A DNA stretch of 64,000 nt, taken from contig CAJKGK010000018.1 of assembly GCA_905199445.1 (NCBI GenBank), positions 1 to 64,000 on the forward strand. The letters are read 5' to 3'. Positions 24,596 through 34,223 of this stretch are shown here, one piece after another; positions within the stretch are counted from its first letter, which is position 1, and each line of letters opens with the position of its first letter. This stretch comes from an uncultured Lachnospiraceae bacterium. GTDB taxonomy: Bacteria > Bacillota > Clostridia > Lachnospirales > Lachnospiraceae. A model generated the notes under the pieces. The model did no database searches and was not told the origin of the DNA. It saw only the letters and a program-made list of their open reading frames with translations. A program made the translations under genes and the position numbers.

Positions 24596-26092
24596 TTATT
24601 TATAAAAAACACTTCCCAGCTGCAGCTCTTTTTTAAACTGACGAATCTTTGTATCTTCATCAATATAAACAGCCTCAATACCCATAGCAGCGGCCCAGTC
24701 CCCCATCTGTTCGGCCGTCAGATCATAAGAGAAAGCCGTATGATGAGCGCCGCCGGCCAAAATCCAGGCTTCGGCTCCGGTATACAGATCCGGCTTGGGT
24801 GTCCAGAAGGCTGTAGCCACCGGAAGCTTAGGCATCGGCTTTTCTACTTTCTTACACTCCACCTCATTAATAATGAGACGGAAACGGCTGCCCAGGTCAA
24901 CCAAAGATGTGGCCACAGCCGGTCCGGTCTTTGATGTAAATACCAGTCTGGCCGGATCTTCACGATCACCCATACTTAAAGGCTGAACCTTGATAGCAAT
25001 AGGGCCTTCGGAAATTGTGGGACATACTTCCAGCATATGTGCCTGTAAAATTCCTTCCTTACCCGGCACAAGATTATAGGTATAATCCTCCATAAAAGAT
25101 GTTCCTTTGGCATCTTTCATGCCAGCGGTCATAATCTTCATCAGGCGTACCATGGCAGCGGTCTTCCAGTCTCCCTCGCCGCCGAATCCATAGCCTTTTT
25201 CCATAAGACGCTGAATAGCCAGTCCCGGAAGCTGCTTTAAAGCACCCAGATCTCCGAAATGGGTGACAATAGCCTGGTAATTTTTTTCCTCAAGAAAACG
25301 TTCAAATCCCAGCTCTATCTGGGCCTGAACAGCAACATGACGACGGAATTCATCCGCATCTCTGCCTTCCAGTAAGATCTCATATCGATCATAATATTCT
25401 TCTACAAGAGCATTGGTATCCGCCTGAGAAACGGCCTCCACAGCCTGGACGATTTCATTTACCGGATAGGCGTCGACTTCCCATCCAAATTTAATCTGAG
25501 CCTCAACTTTATCGCCATCCGTAACCGCCACATTACGCATATTATCGGCCACACGCATGACCCGAATATGGCTGCTTTCCATGATTCCCACAGCCGTACG
25601 CATCCATGATCCGATCTTTTCCACAACCGCAGGATCGCTCCAGTGTCCCACAACAACTTTACGCTCAATCCCCATACGGCTGACAATGTGGCCATATTCA
25701 CGATCTCCGTGTGCAGATTGATTTTCGTTCATAAAATCCATGTCAATCGTATCATATGGAATTTCCTGATTAAACTGCGTGTGTAAATGCAAAAGTGGCT
25801 TTCTGTATTCCTGAAGCCCCAAAATCCAGGATTTTGCCGGTGAAAATGTATGCATCCATGTAATCACGCCTGCACAATGCGCATCAGCATTCGCCTCATT
25901 AAAAGTTCTGCGAATCACCTCATTTGTAATCATTGTTGGTTTCAGAACAACCTCATAAGGCAAAATCCCCGTCTTATTCAACGCATCAACAATAATTCTG
26001 GAATGTTGGGCAACTTTTTCAAGACACTCGTCTCCATATAAATCCTGAGAACCTGTAGCAAACCAGAACTTGTAATTTTTAAGTGCTTTCAT
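24596..26092 (-). CDS. araA: L-arabinose isomerase
   Basis: 498 aa. Converts L-arabinose to L-ribulose, first step of arabinose catabolism. Typical family blocks include ATGSQDLYG near the N-terminus, GVITWMHTFSPAKSWI, LHLHTQFNQEIP and GFGGEGDWKTAAMVR with metal-binding Glu and His. Length is normal. araB and araD are not in the window, so araA is a solitary gene here. ATG follows AAAGGAGGATTTTATA. A perfect inverted repeat of AraR type overlaps its promoter region. Confidence 0.96.
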   Translation of the reverse strand: MKALKNYKFWFATGSQDLYGDECLEKVAQHSRIIVDALNKTGILPYEVVLKPTMITNEVIRRTFNEANADAHCAGVITWMHTFSPAKSWILGLQEYRKPLLHLHTQFNQEIPYDTIDMDFMNENQSAHGDREYGHIVSRMGIERKVVVGHWSDPAVVEKIGSWMRTAVGIMESSHIRVMRVADNMRNVAVTDGDKVEAQIKFGWEVDAYPVNEIVQAVEAVSQADTNALVEEYYDRYEILLEGRDADEFRRHVAVQAQIELGFERFLEEKNYQAIVTHFGDLGALKQLPGLAIQRLMEKGYGFGGEGDWKTAAMVRLMKIMTAGMKDAKGTSFMEDYTYNLVPGKEGILQAHMLEVCPTISEGPIAIKVQPLSMGDREDPARLVFTSKTGPAVATSLVDLGSRFRLIINEVECKKVEKPMPKLPVATAFWTPKPDLYTGAEAWILAGGAHHTAFSYDLTAEQMGDWAAAMGIEAVYIDEDTKIRQFKKELQLGSVFYK

Positions 26093-26115
26093 TATAAAAT
26101 CCTCCTTTATAAAAA

Positions 26116-26151
26116 GATTTTACAACTTGTACGGATATGCCTACAAGTTGT
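26116..26151 (-). promoter_or_regulatory. araA promoter region with AraR-type operator
   Basis: ACAACTTGTA (26122-26131) and TACAAGTTGT (26142-26151) are perfect 10-bp arms spaced by 10 nt. The arms contain TTGTACG, the half-site known for AraR in Bacillus. On the minus strand TTGTAG, 18 nt, TAAAAT could be the promoter, overlapped by the operator as expected for repression. An AraR-type gene is at 49787-50899. Confidence 0.6.
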
Positions 26152-26199
26152 TTATAACTGTACCCAATCCATGTCCAATCAGCAAAATTAAAGTTTTCC

Positions 26200-26235
26200 A
26201 AAAAAAATCCCCGAAGATCGGGAAATCTTCGGGGA
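26200..26235 (-). terminator. Terminator of the iron-containing alcohol dehydrogenase gene
   Basis: TCCCCGAAGAT (rc) pairs over 11 perfect base pairs (26208-26218 with 26225-26235), 6-nt loop, followed on the minus strand by ATTTTTTTGG. It lies about 110 nt after the stop codon and ahead of the araA promoter. Confidence 0.85.
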
Positions 26236-26346
26236 GGTGACCGGGAAATGAGGAGTTTATTCCCGGCCCATGCACAATTTTCACTTTGGGATTTATTTCA
26301 ATCTGATGGCTGGCTAGTATGCCATCAAACAAAATAGCAAACGGAA

Positions 26347-27528
26347 TTAAAAATCAACTTCTGTACCGTAGTATGTACAGGTCAGCAGTTTTTCCATCTC
26401 TGCAGGTGTGATTGCTCTTGGGTTGGAACCTGTGCATGCATCGCCTACAGCCAGTTCTGCAATCTTAGCAACCTTTTCTTTAAATTCTTCTTCAACAATG
26501 CCGAATTCTTTCAGGGTTTTCGGAATGTTTAATGCAACATTATATGCATCAATCTTATCACAGAGTGCTTTCACAAGTGCGTCTTCACTGTCACCTTCAA
26601 GACCTACAAACTTTGCAATAGCTGCATATCTGCTCTTTGCCACAGCATCCTTTGCATTGTATTTAATAACATAAGGCAGGTAAATGGCATTGGCACATCC
26701 GTGAGGAATATGTCCTGTGGAGAACGCTGCACCAGTTTTGTGAGCCATGGAATGAACAATACCAAGCAGCGCATTGGAAAATGCCATACCGGCCAGACAC
26801 TGTGCATAGTGCATCTGCTCTCTGGAAGCCATATCACCGCCATAAGATTTTTTAAGTTCATCAAATACCATCTGAATAGCCTTTAAAGCTAATGGATCTG
26901 TAAATGGAGAGTTTAAAGTGGAGACATATGCTTCAATTGCATGTGTTAAAGCATCCATACCAGTGTGGGCTGTCAGCTTTGCAGGCATTGTTTCAGCCAG
27001 TTCAGGGTCAACAATCGCAACATCCGGTGTGATATTAAAGTCTGCCAGAGGATATTTGATGCCTTTCGCATAATCAGTAATTACAGAAAATGCCGTAACT
27101 TCTGTAGCAGTTCCGGATGTAGACGGAATTGCAAGGAATTTGGCCTTCTGTCTTAATGTTGGGAAAGAGAACGGCTGAATGATTTCTTCAAAAGAAGTCT
27201 CCGGATATTCATAGAATACCCACATTGCCTTGGCTGCATCGATCGGTGAACCGCCGCCCATGGCAATAATCCAGTCCGGTTCAAATTCTCTCATCACTGC
27301 CGCACCGGACATTACTGTTTCAACAGATGGATCCGGCTCAACGTTTTCAATTAATTTTGCTTCAACACCTGCTTCATTCAGGTATGCAAGCACTTTATCT
27401 ACAAAGCCGAAGCGTTTCATGGAACCGCCGCCCAGAACGACTACAGCCTTTTTGCCTTCTAATGTTTTTAAATGTTCAAGTGATCCTTTACCATAGTATA
27501 AATCTCTTGGTAATGTAAATCTCATCAT
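26347..27528 (-). CDS. Iron-containing alcohol dehydrogenase
   Basis: 393 aa group III alcohol dehydrogenase. NAD(P)-binding GGGSMKRFGFVD and GGGSPIDAAKAMW are present, as are the metal ligands in MDALTHAIEAY and HSMAHKTGAAFSTGHIPHG. Family members reduce butyraldehyde, lactaldehyde, 1,3-propanediol precursors or sulfolactaldehyde, so the substrate cannot be set from sequence. ATG 27528 follows AGGAGG at 10 nt. It has its own terminator and is divergent from a CdaR/PucR-type regulator; a Rex-like box lies upstream. Confidence 0.9.
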   Translation of the reverse strand: MMRFTLPRDLYYGKGSLEHLKTLEGKKAVVVLGGGSMKRFGFVDKVLAYLNEAGVEAKLIENVEPDPSVETVMSGAAVMREFEPDWIIAMGGGSPIDAAKAMWVFYEYPETSFEEIIQPFSFPTLRQKAKFLAIPSTSGTATEVTAFSVITDYAKGIKYPLADFNITPDVAIVDPELAETMPAKLTAHTGMDALTHAIEAYVSTLNSPFTDPLALKAIQMVFDELKKSYGGDMASREQMHYAQCLAGMAFSNALLGIVHSMAHKTGAAFSTGHIPHGCANAIYLPYVIKYNAKDAVAKSRYAAIAKFVGLEGDSEDALVKALCDKIDAYNVALNIPKTLKEFGIVEEEFKEKVAKIAELAVGDACTGSNPRAITPAEMEKLLTCTYYGTEVDF

Positions 27529-27632
27529 GGTAAATACGCCTCCTGTAAAATACGATGTATCGTTGCTTTGCCCGTATCAGGGCCTTTTCGGGTATCGTCT
27601 TTATTTTTTTAACGCAGGCTTAGTCTAACATA

Positions 27633-27675
27633 TTGTTAAAATAAAAACAATATATTCATAAATTGTTTTTATTTT
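27633..27675. promoter_or_regulatory. Rex-like box and perfect 14-bp inverted repeat between alcohol dehydrogenase and CdaR-type gene
   Basis: TTGTTAA-AATA-AAAACAA (27633-27650) matches the Rex consensus TTGTTAAnnnnTTAACAA at 12 of 14 fixed positions. Overlapping it, AAAATAAAAACAAT (27638-27651) and ATTGTTTTTATTTT (27662-27675) form perfect 14-bp arms with a 10-nt spacer. Further right, TTATCGTTAA occurs twice and GTTAAT-CA-ATTAAC lies at 27744-27757. The 27529-27845 region thus looks dense in regulator sites. Confidence 0.45.
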
Positions 27676-27845
27676 AGTACAATCCTCCATACTTACCAAA
27701 CTGTTACTCTTTATATTTCAGCCATTTATCGTTAAACTTTATCGTTAATCAATTAACACCCTATCTATTTTTCTTGCATGGCACTTTTGCAAATGATACA
27801 CTAGGATCAATACCATTAATGAATGAAAGAAAGGTGAAGCTTCTC

Positions 27846-29513
27846 ATGATACAGTCCATCCGGCTTTTAACAGATCATCCGGATCTTAAAATTATTAAAT
27901 CCCATATCGGAGCCCAGGAATATGAAGCCATCCAATACCTGACGCTGCTCACCGACATGGACACTGACAATCCTGGCAACAACCATCTTTTTTCTAAATT
28001 TCCCCAGACGCCCGGCGGTTGGATCGGCACCTGTAAGCAGATGCTTCCCCTTATAAAACACTATATTCAGCAAACAGGCACGCATCCGTGTCAGGCAGTG
28101 CCTTTGTTTATCGTCTGCAGCCGGGGCACCGCCCAAAGTCAGGACTGTGACCAAAATCTTTTAAATAATTTAAATGATTTTGCAGGGATAGACCCCCGCA
28201 CCCAGCTTCCAGCCTTTAACCTGCTCCAGATTTACGGTCATCCGGTATATATTATGAACAAAATCCATGAAATATGGGGATTTTACAGCCGTTTTACCCG
28301 CCTGCTTGACCAGAGCAGAAAGGAACAAATGCCCCTTTCCACAATCATAAAAAACGCCGGGCAGATGCTTCATCTGCCTCTGGCGTTATTAAACGTTGGC
28401 TTTTCGCTCATTGCCCAATATGATCTTGACAAACGCCCATTTAAGGCAGGACAGATGATCCTTGAAAAAAATTACCTTACCCCCGACCAAATTCAGGAAA
28501 TCAAAAACGACGGGCACACCTACTTTGAAGCCATACGCCGGGGTGTTAGTTCCCTGGCCTATCTGGTTACGGATGATACCTATCTTGCATCTGATACAAA
28601 ACTGTATTTATCGGATCTTATACGGACTGTCCGCGACTGTATTTTTCGCCCCAGCACTCAGCCCGGCTTAAACCACCGCATCGAATTTGAACAGCTGATC
28701 CATGACATGATTCATATGCGTATATCCAGCTATGATGAAATCAACCATCGGCTGAAAATGATTCACTTCAACTCGAATACCTGGTTTTGCTGTATGGTCA
28801 TTTCCAATAAGCAAAAAGAACAGCTCTGCCCTTTAAGCCCTCTGATACCGCCGCTGCATTCGTTTTTCCCTCACGGAGAGTTTGCCATTTTCCAGCACAT
28901 GATTGTTGCCTGGCTTCCCCAGACGGATGTAAAAAACCTCCGGCAAATTCCCGGAGGTTTTGAAACTTATATAAAAAATCACAGGCTAAACGCAGGCGTT
29001 TCAACCATTGCCACCCACATGGATCAATTCAGAACCTTTTTTATTATGGCTTGTCAGGCCATTAAATTTGGAACAGTATTTGCACCTGACCCGGACGACC
29101 CACCGATTTATTTTTTTGAGGATTACAGAATCTATCATCTGATTGATTTATGCCGCAAAGGTTTTTCCAAAACCTACCACCACGAGAATCTGATTTATAT
29201 GTGCCATCCCCTGATGATCCGCCTGCTTAAATTTGACCGGGAACATCACACAAATTATGTACAGCTGCTTTCTGTTTACTTAAAAGAGAACTGTAATCTG
29301 TCTAAAACAGCCCGGGTCATGAACTTCCATCGAAATACAATGATGAATAAAATAACCAAAATCGAGGAAATCCTGGATACTCACCTCACGGATCCCAACC
29401 TGAACCAGCTTCTGCTTTTATCATGCAAAATCCTGGAATATATGGATGTCTATCTGAAAAAAGATATCTTCTCCTATGAGCTTGCCGAAAACCCTACACC
29501 GCTCACCGTGTAA
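27846..29513 (+). CDS. CdaR/PucR-type transcriptional regulator
   Basis: 555 aa. The C-terminus (about 480-530) has the PucR-type helix-turn-helix with YLKENCNLSKTARVMNFHRNTM and a typical KITKIEEILD end; the long N-terminus is a sensor region without a domain I can name. I chose ATG 27846 because AAGGTGA precedes it; an in-frame upstream ATG at 27774 has no ribosome site. Divergent from the alcohol dehydrogenase gene, which it probably regulates. Its end overlaps the convergent MATE gene by 11 nt. Confidence 0.75.
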   Translation: MIQSIRLLTDHPDLKIIKSHIGAQEYEAIQYLTLLTDMDTDNPGNNHLFSKFPQTPGGWIGTCKQMLPLIKHYIQQTGTHPCQAVPLFIVCSRGTAQSQDCDQNLLNNLNDFAGIDPRTQLPAFNLLQIYGHPVYIMNKIHEIWGFYSRFTRLLDQSRKEQMPLSTIIKNAGQMLHLPLALLNVGFSLIAQYDLDKRPFKAGQMILEKNYLTPDQIQEIKNDGHTYFEAIRRGVSSLAYLVTDDTYLASDTKLYLSDLIRTVRDCIFRPSTQPGLNHRIEFEQLIHDMIHMRISSYDEINHRLKMIHFNSNTWFCCMVISNKQKEQLCPLSPLIPPLHSFFPHGEFAIFQHMIVAWLPQTDVKNLRQIPGGFETYIKNHRLNAGVSTIATHMDQFRTFFIMACQAIKFGTVFAPDPDDPPIYFFEDYRIYHLIDLCRKGFSKTYHHENLIYMCHPLMIRLLKFDREHHTNYVQLLSVYLKENCNLSKTARVMNFHRNTMMNKITKIEEILDTHLTDPNLNQLLLLSCKILEYMDVYLKKDIFSYELAENPTPLTV

Positions 29514-30855
29514 CTGTGCGCAGCCACTTTCCTTTTACAAGGCGGAAGGAACACCATATGGATTTAATCACCCAGTCCGCTTTCAGGCACACATAAATCC
29601 AGAAGGCCGGAACATGGAACACAAGCCCTGCCAGATAGCCCAGAGGAATGGACACAAGCCACAAAAACAAAATATCCGCCACCATGAGAAAACGGGTATC
29701 TCCGCCGCCTCTCAGCACACCTTTGGTAAGTACAGACTGAATAGACTGGAAGATAACCATTAAAGCCACAGCCATCATCAGCTGGTCCGCAATAGCCACT
29801 GTTTCCGGTGTAATATTAAAGCCACTGACCACAATCGGACAGATTGCCAGAATAATACCGCCGGCCAGAAGACCGATGATCACGGCAAGTCCCAAAAATG
29901 TAATGCCCTGCCTGTAAGCCTTGTCTGTCTGTCCCTCCCCAAGGGTATTGCCTGTGATCACACTGGAGGCATTGGAAATCCCCTGAGTAAACACCGTGGA
30001 CATTCTGACGACCTGGGCCACAATGGCATTGGCGGCCACAAAAGATGCACCGATATGTCCCATAATTATCGAAACCATTGTATTGCCAACCCCCAGAAGG
30101 CTGTCCGAAATCAGCACAGGAATACAATAAGTCATATACAGTCTTAAATGGTCTGTACATTTCATAAAGAAGTCTTTGAGACGATATCGAATTTTTTTGT
30201 CCACAAAGAAAAAATATCCCGCAATCACAGCCATTTCCGTGAAACGGGCAATCACCGTTCCCAAAGCTGCGCCGGCAATCTCAAGCCGGGGCGCTCCCAG
30301 TTTTCCGAATATAAATACCCAGTTGAAAAATATGTTGACAAAAAATACGGCGATGGATGTAAGCAGCGGCAGCCGTACCTCCCGCATGGAGCGCAAAATC
30401 GCCGTCAGTGTCAGCGACAGGCCGGTTGGTATATAGGTGAGCACACTGACTTTAAAATACAAAGATCCCATTTCAATAATCGCCGGATCATTAGTGTAAA
30501 CTTTCATAATCTGTTCTGACCACAAAAAAGTGACAACCGTAAATATTAAAGAAATCCCCAGGCAAAGCCTTAGCATAATCGTCACAACCTTTTTAAAGGC
30601 CGTAATATTTTTAGCGCCCCAGTACTGAGCCGTCAAAACGACAGCACCATATCCCATACCCATACACATAATATGAAAAATATTAATAAACTCATTAGCC
30701 AAAGACGACCCTGACAGCTGAGTTTCGCCAAAAGACCCCAGCATCAGCGTATCCATCATATTCACGCCGATGGTAATCAGACTCTGAAGCACAACCGGCA
30801 CCGCAATACGTACTGTATTGGCATAAAAAAAACGATCCCGGACAAAAATCTGCAT
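29503..30855 (-). CDS. MATE family efflux transporter
   Basis: 450 aa with the 12-segment MATE layout (VNMMDTLMLGSFGETQLSG in the first half, LLGVGNTMVSIIMGHIGASF in the second). Distinct from the MATE gene at 21838 and nearer to the NorM/DinF-like gut Firmicutes type. ATG follows GAAGGAGGAATTTTT. Stands alone; overlaps the convergent regulator by 11 nt. Confidence 0.92.
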   Translation of the reverse strand: MQIFVRDRFFYANTVRIAVPVVLQSLITIGVNMMDTLMLGSFGETQLSGSSLANEFINIFHIMCMGMGYGAVVLTAQYWGAKNITAFKKVVTIMLRLCLGISLIFTVVTFLWSEQIMKVYTNDPAIIEMGSLYFKVSVLTYIPTGLSLTLTAILRSMREVRLPLLTSIAVFFVNIFFNWVFIFGKLGAPRLEIAGAALGTVIARFTEMAVIAGYFFFVDKKIRYRLKDFFMKCTDHLRLYMTYCIPVLISDSLLGVGNTMVSIIMGHIGASFVAANAIVAQVVRMSTVFTQGISNASSVITGNTLGEGQTDKAYRQGITFLGLAVIIGLLAGGIILAICPIVVSGFNITPETVAIADQLMMAVALMVIFQSIQSVLTKGVLRGGGDTRFLMVADILFLWLVSIPLGYLAGLVFHVPAFWIYVCLKADWVIKSIWCSFRLVKGKWLRTVTR

Positions 30856-31043
30856 AAAAATTCCTCCTTCACAACTTGTTTTTTATTTTATCAGATTTCC
30901 GACAGAGAACTTAATAGGTATTGTATATATAAATTACAAATATTATTGGGCAGAGTGCATATTGATTTTTTAAATTTGTCTCGTAAAAATCGCAATTTTG
31001 TAGTACAATCATATTTATCAAATTTATTTAGGGGGATTTTAAT

Positions 31044-33020
31044 ATGGAGCATAAGCCTTATATTCTTCCGGTACCGCAGGATTTTTCCTATGCCCCGGAG
31101 ATTACTTTTGCGCTGCACAGATGCCGTCACATCGTCCTGTGCATCAGCGCCTGCGGATGTGCCAGACAGTCATCAAGCCTTTTTAACCATGCCCGGCTCC
31201 TGCAAAAATCAGTTAAAGAAATGACTGGTATACAAATTCCGGTTATTACCGGTACCTGTGATCCGGACAAAATTTCCAATAACCTGCCGCACAGTCACTG
31301 GGACGGCGGGGATATTTTTCTTATGACGGATGCACAGCTGGATGCCCACAGTCACTGCCTGACAATTGACCATGACCGTATTGTCATTAAGGGGCATGAG
31401 CCCGTGGATGTGCTTTATGCCATCCAGTCTTTGCGACAGCTGATTTCCCAGCAGGGTGCCCTGCTTCACGGTGTACGGATTACAGACTATCCTGCGCTGC
31501 TTCACAGAGGTTTTTATCATGATGCCACCAGAGGCCGTATTCCTGACCTGAAAGCCCTCAAAAAACTGGCAGACCGATGCAGCTATTACAAAATCAATGA
31601 ACTGCAGTTTTATGTGGAGCACAGCTACCTTTTCAAGGGCTGCAGCGAAGTCTGGCGGGATGAGACGCCGCTCACAGCTGAGGAAATCATGGAATTTGAC
31701 AGCTATTGTCAAAATCTGGGCATTGACCTGATTCCATCGATCTCCACTTTCGGCCATTTATATAAAATGCTGGAAACAAAAACATTTTCACCGCTATGCG
31801 AGCTTGAGGATGCAGGAGGACATCCATTCTCCTTTGCCAACCGTATGGCCCATCATACGCTGGATGCCTCAAATCCCCAAACCCTTGAACTGATCAAGGA
31901 CAGAATTGATGAATATATGTCCCTGTTCTCATCCAGATATTTTAATATCTGTGCCGATGAGACCTTTGATATCGGCTGTGGCCGTACGAAGGAACTGGTG
32001 GAAACACTGGGCAAGGAGGAAGTCTACATCCGGTTTATTAAAGTTTTATGCGACCACGTCGCCGCCCGGGGAAAAATTCCTATGTTCTGGGGTGATATTA
32101 TTGTTTCTGCACCGGAGAAAACTGCGGTTTTACCAAAAGAAACGATCTGTCTGAACTGGGGCTATGCCCCCAACCAGGATGATCGCTCCGTGAAGGCCTT
32201 CCAGTCTGCCGGTGTGAAGCAGTACCTGTGTCCAGGTGTACAGGGCTGGAACAGCCTGATTAACCTTATGCCGGACGCTTACGAGAATATTTCCCGGATG
32301 TGCAGCTACGCCTTTAAATACAACGCCCAGGGCATTTTAAATACAGACTGGGGCGACATGGGACATCCCAACCATCCGGATTTCTCTGCCTTTGGCCTGA
32401 TTCTTGGCGCCGCACTTTCCTGGAACCGTGACACGCTTTCCTTTGAGGATGCCTGCCGTCAGGTATCGGTGCTTGAATACCGGGATACCAGCGAAACTGT
32501 GATGACACTTATTTCACAGTTATCCACAAAGGCTGTGATGAACTGGACAACAGCCGTACTGTTCAAAGAAAATACCCAGGGATACTTTAAAGGCAGCGCC
32601 TTTGAACAATATTATGGCAGCCAGATTGAAAAAATGCTGGAAAGGGCCACACCCGAAAAGATCCGTCAGATCAACAGTGAAATCGATGAATTGTCAGACC
32701 GGCTGTCAGCCTGCCTGATTCATGTACCGGAAAAAGTAAAATATACCATCAACTGCTTCCTTAACGGCGCCCAGGGGCAGCGTATTTTAAACCGTATTGC
32801 CCAGCATATCTATGAAGTTCAGAAAGCATCACCGTCCTGTACGGCCTGTGCATCCCAAAATCAGGAAAACAGCAGAGCTGCACGTCATCAGACAGCCGTT
32901 GATCTTGAAACCTGGTTTATGGATTATAAAGATATATGGAGAAGTCAGGGCAAGGAAGCCGACCTTTACAGAATTCAAAATGTGATCAACTGGTACGGCG
33001 ACTGGCTGAGAGAACAGTAA
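31044..33020 (+). CDS. Glycoside hydrolase family 20 (beta-N-acetylhexosaminidase-like)
   Basis: 658 aa, no signal peptide, so cytoplasmic. An N-terminal GH20b-type domain (about 1-150) precedes a TIM-barrel with GFYHDATRGRIPDLKALK and the catalytic pair Asp305-Glu306 in FNICADETFDIG, the GH20 acid/base context. A C-terminal helical region (about 480-658) is extra. GH20 enzymes remove terminal GlcNAc or GalNAc using the substrate acetamido group. ATG follows AGGGGGATTTTAAT. Not in an operon, so the oligosaccharide source is open. Confidence 0.85.
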   Translation: MEHKPYILPVPQDFSYAPEITFALHRCRHIVLCISACGCARQSSSLFNHARLLQKSVKEMTGIQIPVITGTCDPDKISNNLPHSHWDGGDIFLMTDAQLDAHSHCLTIDHDRIVIKGHEPVDVLYAIQSLRQLISQQGALLHGVRITDYPALLHRGFYHDATRGRIPDLKALKKLADRCSYYKINELQFYVEHSYLFKGCSEVWRDETPLTAEEIMEFDSYCQNLGIDLIPSISTFGHLYKMLETKTFSPLCELEDAGGHPFSFANRMAHHTLDASNPQTLELIKDRIDEYMSLFSSRYFNICADETFDIGCGRTKELVETLGKEEVYIRFIKVLCDHVAARGKIPMFWGDIIVSAPEKTAVLPKETICLNWGYAPNQDDRSVKAFQSAGVKQYLCPGVQGWNSLINLMPDAYENISRMCSYAFKYNAQGILNTDWGDMGHPNHPDFSAFGLILGAALSWNRDTLSFEDACRQVSVLEYRDTSETVMTLISQLSTKAVMNWTTAVLFKENTQGYFKGSAFEQYYGSQIEKMLERATPEKIRQINSEIDELSDRLSACLIHVPEKVKYTINCFLNGAQGQRILNRIAQHIYEVQKASPSCTACASQNQENSRAARHQTAVDLETWFMDYKDIWRSQGKEADLYRIQNVINWYGDWLREQ

Positions 33021-33080
33021 CAAAAAAATGTCCTTAAAGGGTTATCAACACCTGCGGATATTTAACCCTTGATCTATAAA

Positions 33081-33145
33081 CAAGAGACAGTCCCATAAAA
33101 TTCAGTTTTTTTCAAAACCCTGAATTTGTACAGGACTGTCTCTTG
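33081..33145. terminator. Bidirectional terminator between GH20 and sortase genes
   Basis: CAAGAGACAGTCC (33081-33093) pairs perfectly with GGACTGTCTCTTG (33133-33145); an inner AAATTCAG/CTGAATTT pairing extends it. U-rich tails lie on both sides. It sits between convergent genes. Confidence 0.75.
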
Positions 33146-33170
33146 TTGTTTATACCTTATCTTTAAATTT

Positions 33171-34190
33171 TTATGTTTTCTTTCGCAATATGCCCCTTTT
33201 ATGAACAATCAGCCTAAAAACAGTCCGGCAAACCACCAGCAGGATACCTGCGCCGAAAACAGCAAATCCAATCATTCGAAGTATCTTTTCCCTGTAAATC
33301 TCCGGCTGGGAGGATTCATAGGCGATTCCCCGGGAACCAATGGAGGATCGATCCACGGAAGCCTCATCATCTTCAAAATCCCCCCCGGCCAAAGCTGTGC
33401 GCGCTTCATCTTCCGGCTGTACACGGCAGCAATAAACAATATATCTCTGGTTATTGCTGCCATAAGGATGGCAGGTGACCAGCGTCACCAGATCTTCGCC
33501 TTCCACAATCCTGACAGCCTCCAAATCATCGGGAACCGTAACAATGGTTTTAATCACCTCGTATGTCAGTGTTTCCCACAAATTCGTAATTTCGATCCGG
33601 TCCCCGGGCTGCAAAATTTCAATATCCCGAAACATGGCATCACCGTGATAGCCGCCTCTGTGAGCGGCGATGACACAATTGGTATTTTCACCGCCCACAG
33701 GCATACTTGTCTGTGTCAAAACCGCGGCCCCCCGCCTTAAATTGGCATCGCCGGCACCAATATACAGCGGAATTTCCACATCCATGGCATCGATCGTGAT
33801 ATACCCGATCATATCATCCGAAAGTCCCATGGATTCAAAATCAAAAATATTTTCCCTGTAACTCCACGGATCCTGCAGCCGAGTCTGCTTTTCCACATCA
33901 ATACGCTGATTATAAGCCCTCATACTTTCCAGCAATTGCCCATAGTCAGACATGGCGCTTTGCTCTGTCTGAAACGGTTCCAACCCCTGAGACTGCTGTG
34001 CAGCCTGCGTCCCCGTCTTCCCGGCCTCCCGGATACACAGCGTCCCCTCTGCGACGGATTTTTTAAAGTCCGCAATTTCCTGCCGTTTTCCATATTTAAA
34101 CATCTGGCTCTGAATCACCGGATAAGCAAGCATGAAAAATCCGGCCACAAATAAAAGCGCTGCCAGCAGATGAATCAGTATTTTTTTCAT
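33171..34190 (-). CDS. Class C sortase (pilus assembly), second copy
   Basis: 339 aa. N-terminal membrane segment, sortase beta-barrel with His in VIAAHRGGYHG, catalytic Cys in TLVTCHPYGSNNQRY followed by the Arg of the triad, and a C-terminal membrane segment, the two-anchor layout of class C enzymes. The lid motif DPW is present (LQDPWSYRENIF). Class C sortases polymerise pilins through Lys-Thr isopeptide bonds. Last gene of the pilus operon, 33 nt after the other sortase. Confidence 0.92.
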   Translation of the reverse strand: MKKILIHLLAALLFVAGFFMLAYPVIQSQMFKYGKRQEIADFKKSVAEGTLCIREAGKTGTQAAQQSQGLEPFQTEQSAMSDYGQLLESMRAYNQRIDVEKQTRLQDPWSYRENIFDFESMGLSDDMIGYITIDAMDVEIPLYIGAGDANLRRGAAVLTQTSMPVGGENTNCVIAAHRGGYHGDAMFRDIEILQPGDRIEITNLWETLTYEVIKTIVTVPDDLEAVRIVEGEDLVTLVTCHPYGSNNQRYIVYCCRVQPEDEARTALAGGDFEDDEASVDRSSIGSRGIAYESSQPEIYREKILRMIGFAVFGAGILLVVCRTVFRLIVHKRGILRKKT

Positions 34191-34223
34191 TGAGTTTCTT
34201 CCCTTTCCTGAGCCATCAAAATA

